The translations under genes and the position numbers were made by a program. This document shows positions 11,276-22,170 of a stretch of 64,000 nt of DNA, one piece after another. The notes beneath the pieces are model-generated. The model had not been told where the DNA came from, made no database searches, and saw nothing but the letters and a program-made list of their open reading frames with translations. Within the stretch, counting starts at the first letter, position 1. Every line of letters begins with the position of its first letter. Source of the stretch: Cycas panzhihuaensis (lineage: Eukaryota > Cycadophyta); NCBI GenBank assembly GCA_023213395.1, contig CM041465.1, forward strand, positions 133,307,741-133,371,740, given 5' to 3'.

Positions 11276-12980
11276 ATGGCAACAACTTCTGCATTTGTTA
11301 CTCCTACAAATCAACCACCACAATGGATCCTTGATTCTTGTGCATCCCATCACATGATAAGACACCAGATAAATTTAACCACTTATCAATCTAAATCAAA
11401 CTCTGAAGAAGAGATTTCTTTTGGAAGTGGGACTCAACTAAAAGTTAAAGGATCACGTGATGTTACCTTAAAGGATGGATCAATAAAGGACATTTTCTAC
11501 GTACCTGGTCTATTACCAAACTTACTTTCTGTTTATCAAATCTGCTAGAAAGACCTTGTTGACGAATTATGGAAAGATAAATTTATCATTAAGGACCCAT
11601 TAAACAAATTTAGACGTATTACCTCAAGACCTATTGATCATAGCACAAGTCTCTATAGCTTAACAAGTCTACAAAATAATAAAACAAAACCTTTTAGTAC
11701 TTTTATTGCCAAATATGACTCAGCCAGTAAACTTTGGCATGCACGATTTGTCCATACAAGTTATGACAAGCTGCAATATTTAAAAAAGCATGAAATGGTC
11801 AATGGTCTTCCATCCTTAAACACTGTTTATGGTATTTATGAAGTCTGTGTGACAAGTAAGTAACACATGGACCCATTCCTACATAAAACACAATTTAGAG
11901 CGACTGTTCCACTTGAACTTGTCCACTCTGACATATGTAGACCTTTTTATGTAACATCATACTCTGGCTCTCATTATTTTGTTACATTTATTGATGACTA
12001 TTCAAGAAAATGTTAGGTTTACATGCTTAAAATATGTAGTCAAGTGTTTAATATTTTCGTTAAATACAAAATGCTAGTTAAAAATCAATCAAATTTAAAA
12101 ATTAAAATTTTTCAATCTGATAATGCAAAGAAATATTTAAGTGGCAAATTCACTTCTTTCTATAAATCACATGGAATTCAATTCTAGTATTTTATTACAT
12201 ATACACCTCAATAAAATGGTGTTGCTAAATGCAAAAATTGTACTCTTATTGAGATGACTCATTGCATATTACATGCAAAGAATTTAGACCTAAAATTGTG
12301 GGTAGAAGCAATTAACTGCTCCAACTATCTTATAAGTCATTTACCAAGTAGATGTCTATACAACATTACTCTAGAACAAAAATGGTCTAGTAGAAAACCT
12401 TCAGTGAATCATTTACGAATCTTTAGAAGTATTACGTGGGGACACATCCTAAATAAAAATATAAAAAACTAGATCCTAAGAGTAAAAAATACATCTTCGT
12501 TGAATACAACGAAGAGAGTAAAGCTTATAGACTCCTGGATAGAATCACACATCAAATTTTAATTTTGCATGACATAATATTTGATGAAGAAGGATCTTCT
12601 TCAACATCTACTTATGTATAACTTCTTGTTGAAATTTTATTAACCAACACTTATTTGGTTGACCCCTCTGACAAACGAGCTGATCCAGAAGTTATAGAAT
12701 CCTTATCAACTCAAGTCCAAAATTGGACTCTATCCAAATCTAATGAAATAGATTCCTCCTCTCAAACTAGTTCTACAAATCAACCTGTATATTCAGAAAT
12801 AGTTATTAGTAAGCAACCTATTTGGGCAACAAAAATACTTGCTGATGTTGGATCTGATGTAGGTAATTCTTCAGATACTAGATGAACTCGTGCCTAAAAA
12901 TTACATGCTAACTTTACCTTAATGGCAAAAATAATGGACAATGATGATCTCAAAATATTTAAACAAGCTAGCAATAATCC
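11276..12980 (+). pseudogene. Copia B protease, GAG-pre-integrase and integrase (decayed)
   Basis: Protease is at 11276-11548 (WILDSCASHHM; the family motif is D-S-G, here Gly is Cys). The GAG-pre-integrase motif LWHARFVHTSYDKL is near 11730. The integrase core follows: first Asp in LVHSDIC (about 11925), YFVTFIDDYSRK (about 11985), second Asp in FQSDNAKKY (about 12115). The third catalytic residue, Glu in the usual GVAE block, is Lys here (GVAKCKN, about 12220). The C-terminal part and linker run to 12980, where the frame is cut by the inverted LTR. The RT expected next is present only in reverse orientation at 13644-14987. Confidence 0.85.
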
Positions 12981-13430
12981 TATAGAAATATAAATAAGCA
13001 CATATGCAATGTCACCACAGGATCACATAAACAAGAAATTATAGGCCACAAATGACATTGCACATATACACCAGATTGACAGGTGGAAAACCCCTTCTAG
13101 GGAAGAAAAACCAGCTCCTAAATTTGTATTTTTATTAAGAAAAGTGATAAACAGAATACCATATACTGAAACCACCTACACACTAAACCAACCTTAGAGA
13201 AAGGATTTTATACAGCCCTCCTAGATTCTTAGAACCACCTCCTTGAATCTAGAAGAAGAATTAATACGAAAAAAGGTTTGTTGAAATGCAGTTGCATATT
13301 TCAATGACCTTTCACATAAGATTAAAATAAACTCTAATGTTAAGCATAAGAATGATTTAAATACTAATTTAAACATGTGACATAAAAAGAACTTAAGACT
13401 AACATAAAAGTTACATTAATACTCCTAACA
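12981..13430 (-). repeat. Third, inverted LTR inside Copia B
   Basis: This is a full-length reverse-complement copy of the Copia B LTR. Its U5 terminus (TATAGAAAT, from the TGTAGAAAT expected for the reverse complement of the LTR end) joins the interrupted pol frame directly at 12980/12981. Its U3 terminus (CCTAACA) is followed by a reverse polypurine tract, TCCCCCTTTA at 13431-13440, as in a normal 3' LTR read on the minus strand. Confidence 0.9.
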
Positions 13431-15125
13431 TCCCCCTTTAATATTAACTTTTGTGCTATTGAAAAAGAAGGTCTTCATCACGGTGATCCCCCTTTGATGG
13501 AGATTTCTTTTATCTATAATAGATCTTAGAGATTTAGAAACTTTACTTCAGTTAAAGACTTTATAAGTATGTCATCAACTTGTAGATCTATTGGACAATA
13601 AGACAAGGAAACAAGATTATCAGTAACAAGATTACGAATAAAATGCTGATATAATTCTATATGTTTAGTCCTAAAATGTGAGACTGAATTTGTAGTGATA
13701 GCAATTACACCTTGATTATCAACTTTAAGTTTAATAGAAGAGTTTAGAGACTTACCAATTTTATTTAGTAGAGATTAGAGCCAAAGTGCTTCTTTGCTAG
13801 CTTCAATAAATGCACGATATTTATCTTCAGTCATTGATAAAGCTAGTGCTTGCATTTTCTTACTAGACCAAGTAGTAGGTGAGGAATCTATAAAAAATAC
13901 ATAACCTAATGTAGATTTTCAATCATTTATATCACCTGCCCAATCTGAATCAGTATATCTAGTTAAAGTTTAAAGTTTATTGTAAAAATTATAAGTTAAA
14001 CCATAAAAAATAGTATGCTTTAGATATTGTAAGATATGTTTAGCAACTTTCCAATGAGATTCATATGGCTGTTGAATATAACGTGAACATAAAGTGATAG
14101 CATAAGATATATTAGGGTAGGTGTAAGTTAGATAAATAAGACTACTAATTAGTTGTCTATATAATATTAGGTCACATAAAGGTGATGAACAATCAGTAGA
14201 TAGTTTAACTCATGATTGTAATGGATTAGATACAGATTTAGCATTTTCTATGTTAAACTGCTAAATTAAGTCTAGAATATACTTAGGTTGAGATATAGTT
14301 ATTTTTGAATCATATTAATAAATTTGTAATCTAAGAATGTAATGTAGTAGACCTAAATCGATCATTTCAAATTTATTCATTAAAGTAGTTTTTAAATGAT
14401 GAATGTTATTAGTTGATGATCTAGTAATGATGATGTCATCGACATAGAGGATTAGAATAGTAATATTTTTATTTTCACATTTGAAATAAAGATTTGGATC
14501 ACTAATACATCTAGTGTATCTAATCTGAATTAAATAATCATCAACTTTAGTATACCAAGCTTGAGGAGCTTGTTTTAAACCATAAATGGATTTCTTAAGT
14601 TTACAAACTAAATTAGGATTTTTAATAAATTTAGGTGGTTGAGACATGTAGATCTCTTCTTTGAGATCACCATTTAAGAAATCATTCTTAACATCTATTT
14701 AGTAGACTTCCCAACCAAACTTGGCTGCTAGAGCAATAATTATTTTAATTGTATTCATCTTTGTAATAGGGGTAAAGGTTTTGTTATAATCTATACTATC
14801 AATTTGCGAAAATCCTTTTGCAACGAGATGAGCTTTATATTTTTTAATAGCGTTTATTGAGTTATATTTTGTTCTATAGACCCATTTACAATCAACTACA
14901 TTTTTCTCAGGTGGGAGTGGTACGAGATCCCATGTTGAATTTTTAATTAAAGCGTCAAATTCAACTTACATAGCTTCCTACCATACATGATTGTTGCTAG
15001 TTTGTTTAAATGTTCTGGGATCATTGTTGTCCATTATTTTTGCCATTAAGGCAAAGTTAGCATGTAATTTATGGGCACAAGTTCATCTGGTATCTGAAGG
15101 ATTACCTATATCAGATTCAGCATCA
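13431..15125 (-). pseudogene. Inverted Copia B RT-RNase H half
   Basis: Read on the minus strand from right to left it shows the integrase-RT linker (14988-15123, a second copy of the 12848-12980 sequence) and the RT start (STWDLVPLP, VDCKWVYRTKY). RT continues with KSIYGLKQAPQAWY and the catalytic box LILYVDDIIIT in 14315-14647. RNase H follows, with DSDWAGD near 13935 and FRTKHIELYQHFIRNLV near 13650, then the 3' tail and polypurine tract. The YVDD box is intact, but stops remain elsewhere. The orientation is opposite to gag and integrase of the same element. Confidence 0.88.
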
Positions 15126-15340
15126 ATATTTTATTCATAATCTTATTACTGATAATCTTGTTTCCTTATCTTATTATCCAACAGATCTATAGGTTGTTGA
15201 CATACTTGCAAAGTCTTAATTGAAGTAAAGTTTCTATATCTTTAAGATCTATTAAAGATAAAATAAGTGTCTATCAAAGGGGGATCATTGTGATGAAGAC
15301 CTTCTTTTTCTATAGCATAAAAGTTAACATCAAAGGGGGA
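15126..15340 (+). other. Direct copy of the Copia B 3' tail with polypurine tract
   Basis: About 211 bases are the inverted repeat of 13431-13643, now in plus orientation, ending with the polypurine tract CAAAGGGGGA (15331-15340) next to the right LTR. The start is blurred by a short overlap with the end of the inverted block (CAGCAT at 15118-15123). Confidence 0.8.
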
Positions 15341-15798
15341 TGTTAGAAATATTCATGTAACTTTTTTTAATGTCACTTTTATGTTCTTCTTAAGTTCTTT
15401 TTATGTCATATGTTTAAATTAGTTTTTAAGTCATTCTTATGTTTAACTTTAGAGTTTATTTTAATCTTATATGTAAGGTGGTTGAAATGTGTAATTGTAT
15501 TTCAACGAACATTTTTTCGTATTAATTCTTCTCCTAGATTTAAGGAGGTGGTTCTAAGAATCTAGGGGGGTTGTCTAAAAGCCTTTTCCAAGGCTGGTTT
15601 GGTGTGTAGGTGGTTTCAATATATGGTATCATATTTATCACTTTTCTTAATAAAAATACAACTTCAGAAGGTAGTTTTTCTTCCCCAGAAGGGGTTTTCC
15701 ACCTGTTAATCTAGTGTATATATACAATGTCATTTGTTGCTTGTAATTTCTTATTTATGTGATCCCATAGTGACATTGTGCATGTGCTTATTTCTACA
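15341..15798 (+). repeat. Copia B 3' LTR
   Basis: It starts TGTTAGAAATATT and ends TTTCTACA. It is homologous to 7816-8259 and flanked on the right by the ATTAT target duplication. Confidence 0.92.
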
Positions 15799-15803
15799 AT
15801 TAT

Positions 15804-16027
15804 GTATTTTATGCTTTTACAATTAAGTTTTGATTTTATTTTGTCTAAAATGTGCACAAAAGCTTAGTAATTAAAGATTTTTAAATTACTTACATTTGGC
15901 TTGTATCTTGTCCTTGTCTCTTTAGAGTCATTCTACTTAAGGCTTATGTTGGACTTTAATTTATAAGATATACAACTATGTTTACAATTTCTATCTAATA
16001 AGATTTTAAACTTTGTTTATCTTGAAT
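15804..16027 (-). pseudogene. Copia A, integrase piece between Copia B and Gypsy B
   Basis: The minus strand encodes YLIN near 15985 and DKIKSKLNCKSIKY near 15830. These are the integrase C-terminal half of the same copia whose core lies at 22171-22560 and whose end lies at 7601-7815. The TGAAT at 16023-16027 is the left target duplication of Gypsy B. Confidence 0.85.
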
Positions 16028-16419
16028 TGTTAGGAATCTAACCCCTAACTTACCTTCTCTTATATTCTCTTATATCTTTTACTTATTCTCTTTCTTATCT
16101 TGCCTTATATCTTTTATTTCTTCTACTTCTTCCCTTTTTTTAATATCCCACATATATAAGTAGAAGGTTGTGTAGTGGTCATTCAGCACTATATATCTTC
16201 ATGTAATATCCCACATGCATAAGGAGGAGATTATATAGTGAGCATAAAGCCATATATATATTTATGTAATCTTTAAAGTAGGGTATCTTAAATGTCATTA
16301 TTATTACATGTAATTGGGAGGTTACTTACTCAAAGGATATTATAATATAAGTACTATTTATGGAGTTATTTGTTTATTATATTAGTGTGTAATTATCATT
16401 AAGAAGTGGTATCCTACCA
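16028..16419 (+). repeat. Gypsy B 5' LTR
   Basis: It starts TGTTAGGAATCTAACCCC and ends ATCCTACCA. It aligns along its whole length with 21792-22170. The repeated segment AATATCCCACAT occurs twice in each copy. Confidence 0.9.
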
Positions 16420-16421
16420 AG

Positions 16422-16434
16422 TGATATTAGAGCA
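16422..16434 (+). other. Gypsy B primer-binding site
   Basis: TGATATTAGAGCA lies two bases after the LTR. It is the initiator tRNA-Met complement TGGTATCAGAGCA with two transitions. Confidence 0.8.
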
Positions 16435-17356
16435 GTTGATCCATACCTTATGGGAGAGTCAAATGTATTAAATAATTAATTTTTTTCCATCAGTTTTTTC
16501 TCATCAGTACCTATTCTCATTTAATTTCTACTTAGTTACTTTACTTTTTGGGGGTAGACAATACTATAATTAGGTAGTTACCCTAACACTACCACAAGGT
16601 AGTTTTCTTTTTCATTTAAATAGAGACCATATATCAGGTGTCTATCATAAGGATCTATTGTTTTGGGTTAAACGTATTATGACTTTTTTGTCCCTTGCGT
16701 AAAGGGGTGAAGATCACACTCCTGAATCAAGCCTTAGATAGAACTTGGCTACAGAATTTTGCCTCCACATACTTGTAGGTCTATAAGAGGACCCCCTAGA
16801 TAGGCCTTACTAGTATAGGTAACTATAGAAAACCTATTGACTATATGTAATTTATAGTACAATGGTAAGTGGTTAGCCCTAGGAAGTTACTCTCTGCGTA
16901 TCCTAAAGATAGGGTAGTATGACTGTAGAGTAAAGAGTTCGTCTTTATAAGTTAATATTATTTATAACTAGGATTAGTATATCAAAGGGCCTACAAACCA
17001 AATAGGCCCATACCTAGTGTACCTGGTCAGTCTATTAATGTTCTGTGTACACCTAGTTAATCAGTGAGTTAGTCATTATCAATTTATTAAATCTAGTGTG
17101 TCTAGCTAGTTTGTCATCAGTTCATGCATATATAGTCAGTCAGCCAGTCAATGACTAAAAAAGTAAAAAAGTAAAAAACAAAAGGCAAAAAAGTAAAAGT
17201 AGAAAGTAAAAAAAGGTAAAAAAGCCAAAAAAAAAATCCGTATTACCTCATTATAAAATATTGGGGATAATAGTCTATAAACACCCCATCAAATCCCTTT
17301 TATTCACATTTACCAACTAGAATTCAACTTAGGTCTTATAATAAATAGCTCCTAAG
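16435..17356 (+). other. Gypsy B 5' leader
   Basis: Untranslated leader. It contains a block near 16720-16800 shared with the Gypsy A leader (CCTTAGATAGAAC, CCTCCACATAC). An A-rich stretch lies at 17155-17240. A gag-proximal block near 17259-17290 (ATTGGGGATAATAG, AAACACCCCATC) is shared with Gypsy A and E. No gene is seen. Confidence 0.65.
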
Positions 17357-18700
17357 ATGAACCCAAGTTGGACTCAAGATCTCAATGATGCTATCACACA
17401 ACTTCAAGGAGATATATTGCAAATACAAACTAACTTCAATGAAAAATTTAAAGTAGTAATACTAGAGCTCGCAGCCATCAAACCTTTTAAGGAAGAAAAG
17501 ATTGAATTTAATGATACTACTCACATAGGTAGGGATTGTATCGCTAAAGAAGATAAAGGTAATAATAACAAAGGCTTCCATCCTAACTTCCTTCCCAAGG
17601 TAGAAATCAAGAAGTTCAATGGCATAGATGTACGTACCTGGATCACCTAAATAGAATAATACTTTTCTCTTTATCAAGTTCCCGAAGACAAGAAAATCCC
17701 TCTTGTTTCTCTACACATGGAAACTGAACCCTACCAATGGTACTAATGGGTTATGAAAATAATTAGTAGGCTTAGTTATTAATGGGAGGGTTTTATCAAG
17801 GATATTATAACTTATTATGATAGTACTTAGGATCATGACTACTTTAACCAGTTAGTTAAAGTCAAACAGGAGGGAACTATTTCAGCTTATACAATAGAAT
17901 ACTAATGTCTCTCTATAAGGGTTGATGGTCTTTATTAGAATAAATTGCTTGATTTGTATATTGGTGGGTTACAAGATGATATTAGATATGAATTGTGACT
18001 CCTAAAACCTAATAACATCTCTATAGTTATCAATTTTTCTTGATATATTGAAGTAAAAAATAAGGCATCTTGACCCCTCCCGTGAGTATTCCTAGAAAAT
18101 CAACCACAATTTTAGGTTCCTGTTGTACAACGAATAACTTCCCAAGAGATGGATGAGAAATGATTAAAAGGATTATGTTTTCATTATAACCAAACGTGGA
18201 ATAAAGACTATAAGTGTCATGAATGATTCTTATTCATAATTAAGGATGCCTAAGATGGTGAGCCAGTAGAGAAAGCTTTATTAGAGCTAGAAAATAATGA
18301 TTGTGACCCACCTGAGGAGGAAGAAGAAGATATTTCTATTATATATATGAATTCCCTTACTAGAATCATGGCTCCACACACTCAAACTTATTAGGTATAT
18401 TAAGAAAAAATAGGTGGTTGTCCTCATAGCTTCTAGGAGAACCCATAATTTTATTAATCAGAAACTTATTGAAGAACTCAATTGTTTTCCATATCCTGTT
18501 AAAATTTTCTAGGTTATGGTGGCTAATGGAGGGACACTCATTTGTGGGAGAAAATGTCATAACATCAAGTTACAAATAGGTGGTTATCACCTCTCCACTT
18601 CCATGTATACCATTCATATTAGAGGAGTTAATGTTGAATTAGGGTACAATGGCTCAAACCACTAGGGACCATTCAACTAAATATGTAAGAGCTCTTCATC
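17357..18700 (+). pseudogene. Gypsy B gag and protease remains
   Basis: Gag opens MNPSWTQDLNDAITQLQGDI, with a Gln-rich, probably coiled N-terminus. VEIKKFNGIDVRTWIT at about 17600-17650 is the usual start of the retrotransposon gag domain (K-F-x-G-x-x-x-x-x-W). The next 700 bases retain gag-like words in shifting frames with many stops. A knuckle-like region near 18170-18220 (LCFHYNQTW) has lost cysteines. Protease at about 18400-18700 is too decayed to show an active site. Confidence 0.75.
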
Positions 18701-20409
18701 TGATTTTCTTCTGAAGGAATTGATTATCAATTGAATAGGATCATTCCTCGTTTAACCTAGATCATCAGCTTACACGCTATAGAGAGGCTTATTAAAAAGA
18801 GTGGTATGGGAAATAATTGCCAAATGTTATGCTGTAGAAGGTTAGGAACTTCCAATAAAATGGGACATTCTCCAAGATGATGGTATACTAAATGACTTTA
18901 AATTGGTACTTCACTGCCATAATTAAGTCTTTCAAGATATTCCTCAAGGTCTTTCCCTAGTATGTAACCAAGATCATAACATTGACCTAGTAGTTGGAAG
19001 TAATCCTCCTTGTATTCGACCATACTAGTATCCCTACTAGCAAAAGAATGAAATTGAATGACTAACTTAAGAACTCCTTAATGTTGGTACTATTAGGAAA
19101 AGTAAAATCACTTTTTCTACCCTGATGATTTTAGTAAGAAAAAAGGATGACTCATTTCTCATGTGTGTAGGCTACCGTGAGCTCAATAAGATAACCATCA
19201 AGGATAAATTTCCTATGCCAGTCATTGATGAACTCTTGGATAAACTCTATGGAGCAACATTCTTCACATCATTGGACTTGCAATCAGGATACCATCAAAT
19301 TAGGATCAAGGCAGAGGATATTTATAAAATTATATTTTGTATGCATGAAGAATATTATAAATTTTTAGTCATATCATTTGACTTGACTAATGCTCCATCT
19401 ACCTTTTAAGGACTCATGAACAAACTCTTTTGGCCTTACTTAAGGAAGTTCATATTAGTCTTTTTTGATGACATTCTGATCTTCAGTCGTATATGGGAAG
19501 ACCATCTTCAGCATATTGATAAGGCATTACAGGTCCTTACAAATAACTAGCTTTATGCCAAAAAATTAAAATGTCAATTTATACAAATAGAAATAGAATA
19601 TTTGGGCTATATTATCTCTTAATAAGGAGTCAAGGTGAATCCTAAGAAAATTACAGTTATCATGAATTGGCTTAAACCCAAAAACATTAAGGGTCTTTGT
19701 GGATTCTTAGGAATCACAAGGTATTATCAAAAGTTTGTTAGGGGCTATGCAAGGATTGCTTCCCCTTTAATCAACTTGTTAAAAAAGGATCCCTTTTATT
19801 GGAATGATAAGGCCTTTGAAGCATTTGAGTGCCTAAAGGTGGATTTAACTACCACACCAATCCTTGTAATAATAGACTCTATAAAGACCTTCATCATTGA
19901 ATGTGATGCATCAAGACAAGGCATTAGAATAGTTTTAATACAAGAAGGCAAGGCTTTAGCCTTTGAAATTCGTTAACTTACACCCAAGGAACAAGTCAAA
20001 TCCACCTAAGAGAAGGAGATGCTCGTAATTCTTTATGCAGTTAAGAAATGGTAACAATATTTATTGGGAACACATTTCTAAATTAAAATAGACCATGATG
20101 GCTTAAAATATTTCCTAACTCAAAGGATGACATCTAAGGAACAACAAAAATAGGTCACCAAAATACAAGCTTTTGACTTTAAAATCATATATAAAAAAGA
20201 CAAGGATAATATAGTTGCTAATGCTTTATCTTATAAGGAAGAAGGCCCTACACTATATTTTATCACCACGGTTAATCTTGCTTGGATAACAGTTGCTAAG
20301 CAATAATGGAATCAGGACCCCTTTACAAAGTAGATCATTCAAGACCCTCAAGTTGGGGTAGGGCATTCAACCCATTATACATGGTCTATAAATATTCTTT
20401 GGTATAAGA

Positions 20410-20412
<3 letters not shown>
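18701..20412 (+). pseudogene. Gypsy B reverse transcriptase and RNase H
   Basis: The RT palm is readable from about 19120 ([48 protein letters not shown]). The catalytic motif VFFDDILIFS near 19465 keeps both Asp residues. The Asp of the upstream SLDLQSGYHQI is also kept. The RNase H region runs from 19635 to about 20250 (FLGITRYYQKFVRGYARIASPL, ECDAS near 19900, AVKKW near 20040, VTKIQAFDF). Only a few stops (TAA/TAG at former Gln) break about 370 codons, so this is one of the better preserved pol segments. Confidence 0.9.

Positions 20413-20481
<69 letters not shown>
20413..20481. repeat. (AT)n microsatellite inside Gypsy B pol
   Basis: About 69 bases of uninterrupted AT repeat sit in the tether between RNase H and the integrase zinc finger, at a place that reads LWYKNH on one side and PHSSLKKQ on the other. 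By my count the insert is not a multiple of three, so it shifts the frame. Confidence 0.85.
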
Positions 20482-20483
<2 letters not shown>

Positions 20484-21600
20484 CTCACTCTAGTCTTAAG
20501 AAGCAAATTTTATATGATGCACATGCCTCTCTAATAGTAGGTCACTCAGGGTTCCTACAGACATACCACTATTTAAAACAATCTTTCTTTTAGAAGGGGC
20601 AAAAAGGAGATATAAATAGATATGTTTCCTCATGTGAAATTTGTCAATGACATAAGACAGAAATAGTCAAGTCTTCAGGATTGTTGCAACCCCTTCCCAT
20701 ACCAAATCAACAATGGGAAGAAATTTTTATAGACTTTATTATGGGTTTGCCTAAGTCGAAAGGAAAAGATGCTATATTAGTGGTTGTTGATAGGCTAACC
20801 AAATATGCTTATTTTTATGGTATTTAAGCCACATATAAGGCAAAGTAAATTGCTAAGATCTTTTTAAAATATATACATAGGTTACATGGTATGCCTAAAT
20901 ACATAGTCAGTGATCAAGACCCTAAGTTTACTAGCAACTTTTAGACAGAACTCTTCCATCTACTTGGTACTAAATTTATAATGAGATCATCCTACCATCC
21001 ACAAATAGATGGTCAAATTGAGGTGATTAATAAGTATGTTGAAGGATACCTTCATTATTATGCTTCAGATAAGCAAAGCTAGTAGCATCATTGACATCCT
21101 TTAGTAGAATGGTGGTATAATACACTCCATCATGCATTGGTAGGAATGACTCCATTCTAAGTATTATATATCTATGAACCACTCACACTTAAGAATTATA
21201 CCATAATCAATTCTAAGGTGTAAGAAATTGAGGACCACATCCAACAAACAACACAAATTCTTAGGCTACTCAAGGAAAATCTAAACCTTGCACAAAATCA
21301 AACGAAATAATAGGTAGATAAAGGGTGAAGTAAATGAGTATTTTAACCAGGTAATTGGGTATATTTATGGTTCCAACCATACAAGTAGGCATCTCTCAAA
21401 CGGGATGGGCAACATAAAGTACAACCTCAATTTTATGGTCCTTATAAAATTATCAAGAAGATTGGTAAAATTGCATATGCCTTGGACTTACCACCGCCAT
21501 CAAGGATCCATAATGTCTTTCATGTTTCATGTCTTAAGAGGGTAATTGGGCAACAAGTACAAGTTCAAACAGAATTACCTATCTTAAATGAGAAGGGGTA
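20482..21600 (+). pseudogene. Gypsy B integrase with GPY/F module
   Basis: The HHCC zinc finger (GHSGFLQTY, then SSCEICQ) lies at about 20535-20650. The core has first Asp in [16 protein letters not shown] (about 20735), second Asp in IVSDQDPKF (about 20910) and Glu in DGQIEVINKY (about 21015), so the catalytic triad is complete. The GPY/F module FYGPYKIIKKIGKIAYALDL is near 21430-21490, and RIHNVFHVSCLKR precedes the chromodomain. A handful of Gln-to-stop changes remain. Confidence 0.9.
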
Positions 21601-21777
21601 ACTTCAACTTATTCCAAAATGTATCATCGATCGAAGAATTTGACATCTACAATCTAGGTAAATCATTGAGTATCTTCTCAAATGGAAACAACTTCTATGA
21701 GAAGATGCAACCTAGGAGAATGAACAATTTGTCTAAGAGCATCTTGAGATCACTAAACTTTGAGGGCAAAGCTTTTT
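21601..21777 (+). pseudogene. Gypsy B chromodomain
   Basis: The frame continuing from integrase reads IIDRRI at 21620, then IEYLLKWKQ and EDATWEE by 21715, with three stops. The order fits a chromodomain at the C-terminus of a chromovirus integrase, which in the family steers integration toward chromatin marks. The KW and TW aromatic positions are kept. Confidence 0.8.
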
Positions 21778-21789
21778 TAAGAGGGGGAC
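21778..21789 (+). other. Gypsy B polypurine tract
   Basis: AAGAGGGGGACT lies just before the 3' LTR start at 21792. Confidence 0.75.
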
Positions 21790-21791
21790 TT

Positions 21792-22170
21792 TTTTAGGGA
21801 TCGAACCCCTAACTTAACTTCTCTTATATCTTCTACTTCTCTCTCTTATCTTCTCTTATATCTTCTATTTCTTCTACTTCTTCCCTCTTCTTAATATCCC
21901 ACATGTATAAGTAGAAGGTTGTGTAGTGGTCATTGAGCACTATATATATTCATGTAATATTCCACATGCAGAAAGAGGGGGTTGTGTAGTGAGCATGGAG
22001 CCATATATATATTTATGTAATCTTTAGAGTATGATATCTTAAATATCATTGTTATTGCATGTAATTGAAAGGTTACCCCCTCAAAGGGTATTACAATACA
22101 AGTTCTCTTTTTGGAGTTATTTATGTATTATGTTAGTTTGCAATTATTATTAAGGAGTGGCATCCTGCCG
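21792..22170 (+). repeat. Gypsy B 3' LTR
   Basis: It aligns with 16028-16419, with mostly transition differences and a shorter CT-rich stretch. The first bases have become TTTT (from TGTT). The right target duplication TGAAT follows directly. Confidence 0.9.

Larger units (their letters stand above)
7816..15798 (+). mobile_element. Copia B: rearranged Ty1/copia element with host-gene fragment and inverted 3' half
   Basis: LTRs at 7816-8259 and 15341-15798 are flanked by a perfect 5-bp duplication ATTAT (7811-7815 and 15799-15803), so the unit inserted as a whole. Plus-strand order is LTR, primer-binding site, a 2-kb leader with an antisense HAK/KUP piece, gag, protease, integrase. Then comes an inverted third LTR (12981-13430) followed by the 3' tail, RNase H and RT in reverse orientation (to about 15125). 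A short direct 3' tail, polypurine tract and the right LTR complete it. RT and RNase H exist only in inverted orientation relative to gag and integrase. Confidence 0.88.
16028..22170 (+). mobile_element. Gypsy B: complete Ty3/gypsy chromovirus nested in Copia A
   Basis: LTRs at 16028-16419 and 21792-22170 are flanked by a perfect TGAAT duplication (16023-16027 and 22171-22175). Primer-binding site, leader, gag, RT, RNase H, integrase with GPY/F module, chromodomain and polypurine tract are all present in order. The length (6.1 kb) is normal for an autonomous chromovirus. Stops, a frame-breaking microsatellite at 20413-20481 and a decayed protease make it inactive. Confidence 0.92.
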
